Assembly: GCA_030549775.1 (NCBI GenBank)
Contig: CM060173.1
Coordinates: forward strand, 5,058,501 to 5,122,500
Source of the DNA: Tamarix chinensis
Lineage: Eukaryota; Streptophyta; Magnoliopsida; Caryophyllales; Tamaricaceae
Length of the DNA stretch: 64,000 nucleotides
Direction of reading: 5' to 3'
Part shown: piece by piece, positions 35,591 through 45,800 of the stretch
Position numbering within the stretch: the stretch's first letter is position 1
Layout: every line of letters begins with the position of its first letter
Notes under the pieces: model-generated
Database searches by the model: none
What the model was told of the DNA's origin: nothing
The model's input: the letters and a program-made list of their open reading frames with translations, nothing else
Position numbers and translations under genes: made by a program

Positions 35591-35879
35591 TAATTTGTAC
35601 CTGACATGTCGTGGTGATTGCTGAATTTCATAATATGACTCAAATAACGTTGATTAGCAAGGTAAGATTATTCGATAATTAGTAAGTATCACGAGAACGA
35701 ATCCTAATTCGGAATTAGATGAGATTATGATGGCCTTAATAACTTCTCTGTGCTATCTTGGATAACTGCCTGGATAAGAAACGATTAATGATATCAGATC
35801 GATTGAAAGTGAATAAGTATCTGAGTATTATGCTTTTCGTGATCACTTTAATTAAGACACTAATACTTAAAGTGAAAGA

Positions 35880-36918
35880 CCTTGAGATCGGGAATGGTGG
35901 CTCTTTAGGGGTCGCTACCCTAAAGACGTGGTTTAGCCCACGATTATTCTGGTATTTACTGGTGTGCCTTTGTGCCCCAGCCAGGCCCTATATCTTACTC
36001 TATCTAGCTCTACGGACCTAGTTAGGGGGTATGCATACTTATGGATTAGGTGTCCTTGTCGATAGGGTACTGAGTAGCTTTATGCACCAGTATGACCAGT
36101 GTACCTTTGCGTCCCTGGGTTTGTGGTTGAAGGGTACTGACTAGCTTGTATACACTGGTACGACCGATGTACCTTTGTGTCCCGAGTTCTTGATCTCCCG
36201 TCCAAGGAAAATAAATGAAAATTGTTGTGTTGATTAAAGAAAGGAAAAATACTAATATTGAAAGTGAAAGATTAACGAGTCGGGCCCATTTGAATTATGA
36301 TATTGAGTACCGATCCACCGGTTACAATAGTGGCCCAGGAGCGTTTTGCCCTGGCAAGTGATTATGTGATGTGAATCTTATAAATTTATATCTGAGTAAT
36401 TTTGAAATTTGTTGTGAATTAATTACTTACAATTGTTTATCTTATTTGTTGAATTAATAGGATAATGTCGCAGCTTATGGGATTCTGTGAACGGGAACAT
36501 AAGTGTTGAGCAGTTCAGACTGTGCTTGGAATGTTCAGATTATGTGTATTTTTATTAAACATTTTTTTGTAATCCCATATGATGCATTCGCCGGTCGAAT
36601 TGGCTAATGGGAGTTAGGACGGTTGTATAATCCACCACCCGGTCCATAAAATTGGACTAGCTGGATTGTGGATTAATGAATCCTTAATGACCATGATTTG
36701 CTAAAGTTGTTTTAGCTGATGGGAGATTAAGCCTTAAGCTTAAATTGTATTATTTGGGTCATTTTCTTTATGATGGCTGGCTGGTCGACACCCTATGTTG
36801 TTGTTGCTTGGATTGGGCTGTTCGACACTTTATATCTTTGGGCCCAATCGGCTTGTGTGTCGCCGTCCATAGCAGGCTGTAATATTCGTATGTATTTTGT
36901 ATCCTATACGGCCTCTGT

Positions 36919-36971
<53 letters not shown>

Positions 36972-37670
36972 AGATACGATGTAATACGCACCTTTTGACA
37001 GAAAATAAAGCTCAGTGTTATTTTTGCTCTCGATCTCTCTCTCGACTCCTTCTCTCTCGTGGAGATCTTCTCATTCGCTTTTCTTCTGCTTCTGTCTCGT
37101 TCTCTTCTCGATCGATCTTGATCATTCACCTTCTAAATTCAGTTGCCATTGACTCAATTGTGCTTCTGAAGTTGTGGTTCTTCCTTTGGAAAGTTTTCCT
37201 TAGGCTGTACCGGCGGAAATCGAACTTTGCGCTCGATTAAATCTTCGATCCTTTGCGAAACCCTAACCGGTTTCCATCATTATGAGTACCAATCCACTGG
37301 ATATAATAGTTTCCTAGGAGCATGTTTCCCTGGCAAGTGATTATGAGTATCGATCCACCGGATATAACAGCGGCCCAAGAGCGTGTTGCCCTGGATGATG
37401 TTGATATGTATTCTGATCCACCGGCAATAATAGTGAGGGTCCCGAGCTCAATAAAATTAGTCATGGATGTGAATAAAGTTATGGAAAAATACTAATCACT
37501 TATAGTGGAACACCATGTGAGTCGGGGCCAGACCTGTCCACCGGCGAATAATAGTGGCCAGGAGCATTTTGCCCTAGAGACCGATCCACCGGCATATAAT
37601 AGTGGTTAGGTGCGTTCTGCCCTATAAGTGATCGATCCACCGATTATAATAGTGGGGTTTTCGCACTCAC
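35880..37670 (+). repeat. Paired-hairpin array, giant LTR copy B
   Basis: Homologous to 5530-6200. The first full unit is at 36300-36358; the array is then split by the small solo LTR and resumes at 37285 with units near 37340, 37410, 37540, 37580 and 37630. Each has the GATCCACCGG...ATAATAGTGG core, and most have the CAGGAGCGT...TGCCC half. Confidence 0.8.
36367..37279 (+). mobile_element. 913-bp solo LTR in copy B
   Basis: Flanked by a perfect TTATG duplication (36362-36366 and 37280-37284); starts TGATGTGAATC and ends GGTTTCCATCA. An (AT)n tract (36923-36968) follows a CTGTATACATATATA TATA-like region. AATAAA at 37003 and the CT-rich segment after it suggest that transcription runs left to right, consistent with an LTR R-U5 region. 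It shares no obvious sequence with the other LTRs here. The lineage (copia or gypsy) cannot be told from the LTR alone. Confidence 0.88.
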
Positions 37671-38311
37671 ATGGATATAAAATATGAGATTGATGGAATA
37701 ATGATGGATTAATGGCTTAAGGCCGAAGGTATCGATCATACATTGCGACCTATTGATATCTGATGTGATTTTTAATTATGTGAATGTTATATGTACACAT
37801 GTTGTTATATATGTATATAGATTTGTATCATGTGTGATATTGCGGGCCTGCTTTTAAGTGTGATTTTAAAGGGTTACTCGGTACCGTAGTACTGAAGGGT
37901 TCCCTTTGTGGGGGCCCTGCCTATTTAATGGACAGTGTCCCTTGCAGGTCTTTTTAGATGCTACTCAAATGAACAACAGGAAAGAGTATAAGGATTATCC
38001 GGCCTTTAGGATTTCATGCTTCCTATTCTAATGTATGGTTTAAATGTAATTTATTCTTGTAACCACCATTGGTGGAATCTATTCTTATAAAGTGTTTACT
38101 TGCACAACTCTGATTTAAAAATAGTTTGAATTTCTAGCAATTGATATTTTGTTCTTTAGCCTTAGCACTTGGTACTGGAACGGTATGAGTAAACCGGTCT
38201 GGTACTAAGTGTGGCGGTAATATCCCCAAAGTTCATGGTTTATTAATTTGCTTCCGCTAACTTTCTCTTAATTAACAAATTTTTTTAGTAGTGAATTTTG
38301 GGGGTGTTACA

Positions 38312-38690
38312 GACATTTACACCAATATCATTTCCCAAGGGATTGAAGAGTTGGCACATCATAGATGTTTGGAGAAGAAGTCTTCATATATTCGAATTTC
38401 AAAAAAAGGGAGTTGTTGTAGTTTATGGGTTAGGAAGGAATAAAAGAGTGAGACTTGATGGACCAAACATTATAGCATTAAAGGTGATAAATGTGGGGCA
38501 TATCATAAAGGTTAAAGGGATCTAAATAAATGGTGGAATAATCTTTGAGGATGAGCTTGGTTCCCTAAAATCACTTGAGGATGGCATAATACTGATTAAG
38601 GAGTCTCCACTGCCTTTGCTTCATCTTGAAGGGTATACGGATATACGGACATATTATCCAAATTTAAAATCAAGTCTTTTATAAGTAGCT
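38312..38690 (+). pseudogene. F-box-associated (FBA) domain gene, downstream part
   Basis: This picks up the frame lost at 19935. The codons across the GACAT target site continue DLASG-TFTPISFPKG, then a stretch ending RVRLDGPNIIALKVINVGHI, with a stop at 38523-38525. Further frame-compatible sequence with SLKSLEDG (about 38565) resembles the ESLVS-type end of FBA proteins, so the stop at 38523 may be a mutation. About 35-40% of an FBA domain is represented on this side. The gene was already disrupted upstream by frameshifts and is surely inactive here. Confidence 0.65.
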
Positions 38691-39266
38691 TATCTCTCAT
38701 AGATATTTAAGTGTCAATCTCAGCAAATTTGATTAGAGTTATTTGTCATCTTCACTAAGAGACCCATGCAGTACATTATTAGTCATGACCTTTTGTGAGA
38801 CTAAGTAAATTCATCCTAGCTCAATTAATGGAAAACTAAGAGTGGGAGTAGTAGAGAACATAATAGAATATGAATAAGAGAGCTTTATATTTTTAGAGAG
38901 AGGAAGTACAATGTAGGGAGAATATCACAATAGAATATGAATAAGAAAGTTTTGCATCACATATTGTGTGCCTAGTGAACATTTACTTTCTTTTTTATCC
39001 CATTTCCTTTGCTAAACTTTATATCATTTTTCTCTTTTTGAAATTCTTAATGTAGTTAGCCCTCTCTATTTGTGATTAATAGACATTGGTTTACCACATC
39101 TTTATTATTGTACAATAAATTAATCTCTATTTTCCCTAATCATATTATACATATCATATATAAAAATTACCTAATATCCTAGGGTAAAATTCGTTTATTA
39201 ATTCATGAGTTTATATATATATGGATAGCGCATGTATCGATACTAAAGTTATAGAAGTTCTCTTTT
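38691..39266. other. AT-rich DNA after the F-box pseudogene
   Basis: No coding sequence is visible. A 24-25 bp phrase (AATAGAATATGAATAAGA plus a G-rich end) occurs twice, near 38862 and 38931. This may be former 3' UTR of the F-box gene. Confidence 0.4.
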
Positions 39267-39815
39267 AAAACAATATTATTTATGCACAAATATTTTACGT
39301 TACATATTACATGTATGTATAAACAATTAAATATAGTATCCAGTTATATACAACTCTAATTGCTTGCATATTTGGTTCATAAAAGATTATTTTAGTACTT
39401 ACATAATATTTTAATAAATAAATTTTTATTATTTTATTTATAGACAATATAAAACTAGTACATTCATAGATTTTTATTTAAAGGTTAGCTTTCATAATTT
39501 AAAAATTCAATAATAAAATAAATTAACTTTAAATTTTATAATTTTATAATATTTTTATTTTATAAAAAAATACTTTTAAAATTATTAAAAATAAAAATAT
39601 TTATCTATGAATATATTAGTTTCATATTTGATTATAAAGAAAAAATAAAAAAATTATGTATTAGCATATTATGTAGATATTAAAATATTTTTTCTTAAAC
39701 TAATATATAAGTAATTAGTGTTGTATGTAAATGTAATATATATTTAATTATTTATACATGTATATAATTTTTAAAGTAAGGTACTTAAATGCAAATAATA
39801 CTCCCCTCATTTATA
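39267..39815. mobile_element. Foldback / MITE-like inverted repeat
   Basis: The left arm (about 39270-39485) is an imperfect reverse complement of the right arm (about 39605-39812). Matching pairs are ACATGTATGTATAAACAATTAA with TTAATTATTTATACATGTAT, CAACTCTAATTGCTT with AAGTAATTAGTGTTG, and AGTACATTCATAGAT with ATCTATGAATATATT. A 120-bp AT-rich centre separates the arms. No protein is encoded and the exact ends and target duplication are unclear. Just to the right, ACTCCCCTCATTTATAAAATAAAGTC (39803-39828) resembles a Stowaway-like terminus, so two small elements may abut. Confidence 0.6.
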
Positions 39816-40153
39816 AAATAAAGTCATTACAAATTTGGGAAATAAACTTTGACCATTAATATATTTTTATTTATATTCAAAAATATTATAATAATTAATA
39901 CTATAAAATATTTTTAATACAAATATAACCGTTTTACTTTTATATCATAATTTATTATACTTTAACATATATTAATAGTCAAAATTTGTCATCGAATCTT
40001 TTGAGGACTTTCCTTTTGGAAAGAATAAAATATTATTTTAATAAATAATTTTCTTAATTAGAACAAAGTTCAAATACTTGTTTATTTATTATAAATTCAA
40101 AATCATCATCCTTCCTTAAAATAAACCCTTATCGTTTATTCTTAACTAATAAT
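39816..40153. other. AT-rich DNA, possible Stowaway-like remnant
   Basis: Low-complexity A/T sequence. Only its left edge resembles a Stowaway-type terminal repeat; a matching right end is not evident. No gene is visible. Confidence 0.35.
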
Positions 40154-40843
40154 TGTAATACCCTAATTTTTTACTAATTATAATTTTGATTAATTAATAT
40201 CTCAACCTAATTCTAATCTCCAAAAATTGATAATTTTACCTTACCCTGATTCCTTAATCCTAAATCTTAACTTAACCATAATCTTTATTTCAGATTATTG
40301 ACTAAACCTAACCCCGGATAGTTGATAATTAATTTATCCTAAATACTTTAACCTAAATTATTTTAACCTAATTATAATCCTAAACCTGAACTTATTTCTT
40401 CCTCCTTTTTCCTTTTTATGTCTCTCCTTTTCTTTTCCTTTTTCTTTCCCCTTCCCGACCTTCTTCTTCTATCTTCCAGTCGTTCTTCCTGCATGAATCA
40501 TTCCTCTAACCATGACATCTACTATACTTCTAACCTACACCCTACCATTATCATCACACTATCCCCTCCCCCCTTCTACAAGATATGTCCATTGAAAATC
40601 TTACCCTTGCCAATTGTGCCTCACTTCCCATCTTCCTCTCCACCTACATGCATGTATGTGTATATATACCTCTAGACTTGCACATTTAATGCCCTTAACC
40701 ACCTCTTTCCCTCCCTTCATTTTTTTTCAAAGAGTAGCAGCAAGCATAGCCTCTTCTTTCCTTCCCTTTTGCCTCCCCATCATAAAAAACAACACAACAC
40801 CCAAGTACTTTCCACCCTTTCTGCTCTTACTTCCCCATCCAAT
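40154..40843 (+). mobile_element. Truncated LTR of the long-LTR superfamily
   Basis: It starts TGTAATACCCTAATTTTTTAC, followed by about 240 bp of A/T-rich leader with repeated CCTAA phrases. A pyrimidine-rich block (40400-40840) follows, the same order seen in the LTR starting at 54991 on the other strand. It stops abruptly where Athila gag codons begin, so the 3' part of the LTR is missing. Open frames at 40418-40856 are C/T composition artefacts. Confidence 0.65.
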
Positions 40844-42880
40844 ATGGTTAAGCTAAGGAATCCCATCACCAATTTTATTTAGAAAGGTGGCGAGTCCTTA
40901 TACGATGTGTGGGAACATTATAATGATATGTTGAGCATGTGTCCACACCATGGTTTAGAGGAATGGATCCTAATTCATACATTATATAATGGTCTCCTTC
41001 ATAATGCAAATATGAATATAGATACAGTAGGAGGAGGAACTTTTATGAAAAAAGCATATCAGAAGCAAAACAATTAATTTAGGACGTGGCTTAAAACTAC
41101 TTCCAGTGGTTAGGTGAGTGCTCTTCTACTAAGAAGGGAGGAATATATGATGGTGATGCCATGGATCATATTTGTCTAAAGTTGATGCATTATTTTAGTG
41201 TTTTGATAAATTAAATGTGAATGCATTAATTTCTACCTCTACTACTTGTGAGAACTGTGGTATTGCGGGACACTCATCATTCAAATGTCAATCCATTGAT
41301 CCTCCACCCAATTATGCGACTCTTGCAAATCATGTGAATTATGTGAAAATTTTCATTCAAAAAGGAGACCCTTTCTCTCCTACTTACAACCCACAATGGA
41401 GAAATCATCTGAATCTTTCTTATAAGAACCCACCACCTAATCACATTCCTCCATCAAATTTTAGGCCCGTAGGTTTTCAAAACACTAGGCCACATTTTCC
41501 TAACTCTCTAAAATCCAATCTTGAGTCGTTGTTGAAGAATTTTATGGTCTCATAGAATAAAAAACTGAGGATTTGAGGAATGCATTCAAGAACTTAAGTT
41601 CTAAAGTTGATTCCATTGCCACCCATAATAATATGCTAGAAAACTGACTCATTCAGGTGGCCTAACAAGATGATCCATCTTTTAGGACTTCTATAATGCT
41701 TTTAGTGCCACCAAAGACTAATTTTAAAGGTTCCATCAACACCACAGCACTTAGGAGTGGGAAAGATCTAGAAGGTCCCACTTTGAGAAAGAAAATTGAA
41801 GATGTGGGTGAGAAAGTTGAAGATGTGCAAAAAAAAAAGAGTGATGAATCAGTGAACATATAGAAAGAGATCACTTTAGGAAAAGACCGTAGGGTTGAGA
41901 AATATGCCCCTCCACTACCATACCAGCCTCAATTACCCTATCCTCAAAGACAAGGAAAATTTGGAAAAATAATTTGGAAAATTTGTGAAAACTCTAAAAA
42001 AAATTATGTATTAATATTCCATTTGTTGAATACATTTCCCAAATGACCTCATATGCTAAATTTTTAAAGGAGATTATTTTCAAAAAGAGATGGTTATAGG
42101 AATATGAGCACATAGCTTTGACCCAAGAGTGTAGTGCTATCATTCAAAATAAGCTACCACCCAAGCTCAAAGACACGGTTTCCTTCTCTATTCCTTATAC
42201 TATTGATGATGTATCCATTAACCATACTATATGTGATATTGGTGCTAGTGAAAGTTCAATGCCTCTATCTATTTTTAAGAAATTGCAGGTGGGTGATATG
42301 ATGCCAACCACCGTTTCCCTTTAATTGGTAGATTGATCAGTACAACATCTGATATGTATATTGAAATATGCACCTATTCAAGTTGGTAAGTTTTACGTTC
42401 TGATTGATTTTTTTATTATCAAGATAGAGAAGGATCCTCAAATTCCCATTATATTTGAGAGACCTTTCCTAGCTACCACTAGAGCACTAATTAATGTGAA
42501 AAATGGAAAATCTCTCTCTCAATATTGGGAATGAGAAAGTAAATTTTAACTTATATTTTACAATGAAATTTCCATTAATTAATGACACATGCTACAAGAT
42601 TGATACTGTAGAGGTCGTAGTTAGATAGAACCTTGCTAGTTTGATATCAAGCGATCCTCTTGAAAAATTTTGGTAAATTATGGAGCACCTAATGACGATA
42701 ATGAGGAAGTGGTTGCTTATGCTACCATACTTGGGAAGAGCCATTTATATGTAAAAGAACTTGAAACATTGGTTCAAGTTGAAAAGGAGTTGAGTGACAA
42801 AATTCACAAGGAGAAGGCTGCACCCAAGGTAGAACTTAAACCACTCCCTCCCTCGCAAAAACTCTGATCTATTTACTTGT
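40844..42880 (+). pseudogene. Athila-type gag and protease, truncated
   Basis: Starting at codons KLRNPITNF, the reading matches the capsid end of Athila gag (GGESLYDVWEHYNDML, CPHHGLEEWILIHTLYNG). The first two thirds of gag are missing. A zinc knuckle, CENCGIAGHSSFKC, is at about 41247-41290. The linker DPFSPTYNPQWRNHLNL is at 41368. Protease follows with ICDIGASESSMPLSIF around 42229 (catalytic Asp in DIGAS) and FERPFLATTRALINVKNGK around 42450. The PKVELKPLPPS motif (42817-42850) closes the linker. Stops and frame changes occur throughout, for example TAG at 40880. Polyprotein cleavage and RNA packaging would be its roles in an active element. Confidence 0.8.
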
Positions 42881-42882
42881 CA

Positions 42883-44660
42883 AAGATGTTCCTTTTGCAT
42901 TTGATCTATCTTTTCTAGATGTTTTTGATAGGTTGAAGGAAGCTATGACAACGGCTCTAGCAATGACACTACCTGACTGGAGCCTTCCCTTCTAAGTGAT
43001 GTGTGATGCAAGCGATTATGTTTTTGGGGTTATACTTAGGTAGAGGAGAGAAGGGAAATTTTATCATATACTATTCTAGTAAGACTCTAAATGACACTTA
43101 GATAAAATATACCACAACAAAAAGGAACTCTCAGTTGTTGTGTTTCCATTGGACAATTTTAGTCTTATCTTGTTGGGTAGAAGGTTATTGTGTTCACAGA
43201 CCATGCGACTCTCAGATATCTATTAGCTAAGAAGGATTTCAAGCCATGATTGATTAGATTTGTAAGAATTATATTTGGAGGTAAAATATAAAAGAGGTAC
43301 TAAAGATGTGGTAGTAGATCACATCTTTAGGTTAAGACAAAAGATGGATAAAGCTAAATGTGATGAGGAGTCCTTTGATGATTCATTTATAGATGACAAT
43401 TTGTTTGCTATAGCAAGCCTTCAAGCTCCCTGGTTTGTAGATTTTGTAAAATACATAGTATGTGGGGTGTTTCCATAAAATATATCCTACCAAAAATGAA
43501 AGAAATTCCAATAATATGTTAAACACTACTACTAGGATGACCCTTATCTCTACAAGTGGCGTGCATATGAAATCTTTAGAGGGTTCTTGCCTAAAGCGGA
43601 TATACAAGATGTCATATCCCACTACCACTCTTTACCATATGAGGGTCATGAAATTACTTCCAAAATTTCCACAAAGGTTTTACAAATAAGGCTCTATTAT
43701 CCTTCACTCTCCAAGGACATGAGGACTTATGTGCTTAGCTGTGATTACTGTCAAAGAACTAGAAACATCTCAAGGATGAATGAGATTCAATTGAATAGAA
43801 TATTTGAAGTTGAACACTTTGATGTGTAGGGGATCAACTTTATGGGACATTTTCCATCATCATGCGACAACAAATATATCTTGGTAGTAGTGGATTACAT
43901 CACAACATGTGCTGAGGCATTGGCATCTCCAACAAATAATGTGTTAGAAGATTATAGTCCCATGGTTTGGCGTCCCAAGAGCAGTAGTAAGTGATGGAGG
44001 ATATCTTTTTGCGAATAGGGTTCTAAGTACACTCTTGAGGAAATATAGCGTGACCCACAAGATGGCTACACTCTATCACCCTCAAATGGGTGGTCAAGTG
44101 GAAATCACAAATAAAGATATTAAGGAAATTTTGGAAAGGACGGTGTTTAGGTCGAAAAAAGATTGGTCTTCAAGGTTGAATGACTTCATATGGGCTTATC
44201 AAACATATTATAATACTCTTTCAGGCACAACACTTTTTTGATTAGTCTATGGAAAATCATGTCATTTACTGGTTGAAGTGGAACATCAGTCACATTGGGA
44301 TATTAAAAGTATTTGTATGGATTTGATAAAAGTGGGAGAACAGAGAAAACTTCAATTCAATGAAATCGATGAGTTGAGGTTGGATGTATGTGATAGTGTC
44401 AAGACATATAAAGAAAGAACAAAGATGTGGTATGACAAGCACATTTTACGTAAGGAGTTTAATGAAGGAGGCCTGGTGATTTTATTCAACTCTTGCCTCA
44501 AGATATTTCTATGTAAGCTTCGATCTAGATGGTTGGGACCATTTTAAGTATGTACAGTATATCCATTTGGAACAATCAAAATATGGAGCAAGGCCACGAG
44601 ATACTTTAAGGTCAATGGGTAGAGGTTGAATCATTATATCACAAGATCTCTGATTGAAAA
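42883..44660 (+). pseudogene. Athila-type RNase H and integrase (RT missing)
   Basis: Immediately after the protease linker the sequence reads KDVPFAFDLSFLD, then PDWSLPF-stop-VMCDASDYVFGV (42975-43030), which is RNase H. Nearly the whole reverse transcriptase is deleted between the two. RNase H continues with YYSSKTLNDT, VFTDHATLRYLLAKKDF and DVVVDHIFRL. The integrase zinc-binding region has CDYCQRTRNISRMNE (43741). The core has VVDYIT (43886), SDGGYLF (43992) and GGQVEITN (44089), so the three acidic residues are still encoded. A C-terminal domain, KDWSSRLNDFIWAYQT and KMWYDKHI, extends to about 44530. Several frameshifts and stops make it inactive. Confidence 0.85.
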
Positions 44661-44929
44661 GTCAGGTACCTTTACCGGTCATGATCCATCAACACCTTAA
44701 GCATAAAAGGAGTCGAGATCATGACATTGAACGAGAGCTGTTTAAGAGGCAACCCAAATCCTTGTGTGGTTTTGTTTGTCTTTTATTTATTTTATATTAA
44801 TGTTCCCTCTCTTTGAAATACTTTACCAAGCATTATTATGGTGAATGTGTTATCTATAGATGGAACTTTTGGATATTACATCCAAAATAGGGATAATTTT
44901 TGATAAAAATCAAACCGGCATAGCCAACG
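44661..44929 (+). other. Athila region after pol
   Basis: Contains a GAGCTGTTTAAGAGGCAACCCAAAT phrase (44734), the counterpart of the conserved LxGRQPK codons that end the Athila pol 3' flank. The rest is AT-rich untranslated sequence. Confidence 0.55.
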
Positions 44930-45240
44930 CATAGGCGATCACACACTCATGCTTCTCAAATGCCGAAAGGATGGAATGCACATGACCAGCTCATGCCAAG
45001 CTAGCACGCCAGTGCCTCTCAAATGCTAAGGGGATGAAACACACAGCGCCAGCTCATGCCAAGCTTGCATGCTAGTGCCCCTAAAATGTTGAGAGGAGGA
45101 ATGCACAAGGTGTACGTTCAGCCCATACCAAGCTGGCACACCCATGCCCCCCAAATGCTAAGAGGACGGAACATACACAACTTGCTCATGCAGAGTGTGC
45201 ATTCCTGTGCCTCTGCCTTCATTAATTAAGAGTGCACAAC
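44930..45240 (+). repeat. Tandem repeat of about 70-75 bp (four units)
   Basis: Four imperfect units share GCCAGCTCATGCCAAGCTAGCACGCCAGTGCCtCTCAAATGCTaAGgGGA-type sequence; landmarks CTCATGCC or CCATACCAAGCT recur at about 44990, 45050 and 45125. It lies in the 3' part of the Athila element. Similar cytosine-rich 'cacgcc-gtg' repeats are common in Athila-like untranslated regions. Confidence 0.7.
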
Positions 45241-45800
45241 TCGTGCCCTATTCTTTACCCAAGTAATTTCTTATACCCTCTCACCTCTCTCCTCAACTTC
45301 AACCATCTAATCTAAACCACCATCCACACCCCTTGTGCTCTACATCTACAAGGATTGTAAGCCTAAACCTTGTATGCCTACATTGCCCCCACACATGCCC
45401 ACACCACTTGCACCCTCAATTGTCAGCTCTTTATGCAATTCCCTCATGAACATACATATCTCACACCCGCACCACCATCCACACCACCCGTGCCCTACCA
45501 CCAAATGCACATAATGCACTTCCTTCACACACGCAGCCATTTAAATGTGCTTGCCTAGTTAATATCTAGTTTAAATTATTCCTTATTCTATATTAACACC
45601 TAATCTGGTTTGCTCCTTTTATTATAGGTTGTACAATGACATAACACCATCAAAATTGACCTAAGATCAAGCACATAATAATGATTGTGAAGCATCCTGA
45701 CCACCACAAACTAGAGGTAAAGGTAAAATAGCAAATGCACCACTATAAATCCATATGGTATAGTCTTTGCCAATGTGGATGTATCACCCCCTCCCCCATT
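45241..45800 (+). other. Athila interval leading into the downstream ORF
   Basis: C-rich at 45280-45540, then AT-rich. Near 45640-45800 the reading becomes coding-like (FANVDVSPPPPF in one frame) and would continue in frame into the downstream Athila ORF at 49708 if the LTR between were absent. Open frames at 45346-45558 are not recognised. Confidence 0.4.

Larger units (their letters stand above)
19936..38311 (+). mobile_element. Giant solo LTR, copy B (outer, heavily invaded)
   Basis: The element begins TGTAATCCCCCAAAATTTTAG and ends TTTTGGGGGTGTTACA, flanked by a perfect GACAT duplication (19931-19935 and 38312-38316). Its own sequence occupies 19936-21532, 26753-27876, 35066-36366 and 37285-38311. 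The gaps are later insertions: copy C, the non-autonomous Athila-like element and a small solo LTR. Removing these with their duplicated target bases leaves 5049 bp, one base different from copy A. All domains of copy A are present in the same order. It sits inside an F-box-associated pseudogene. Confidence 0.88.

Noticed and set aside
36830..37240. Overlapping frames in the 913-bp solo LTR (Ile-Tyr repeats, Arg/Ser-rich)
   Set aside because: Caused by the (AT)n tract and the CT-rich leader of the LTR.
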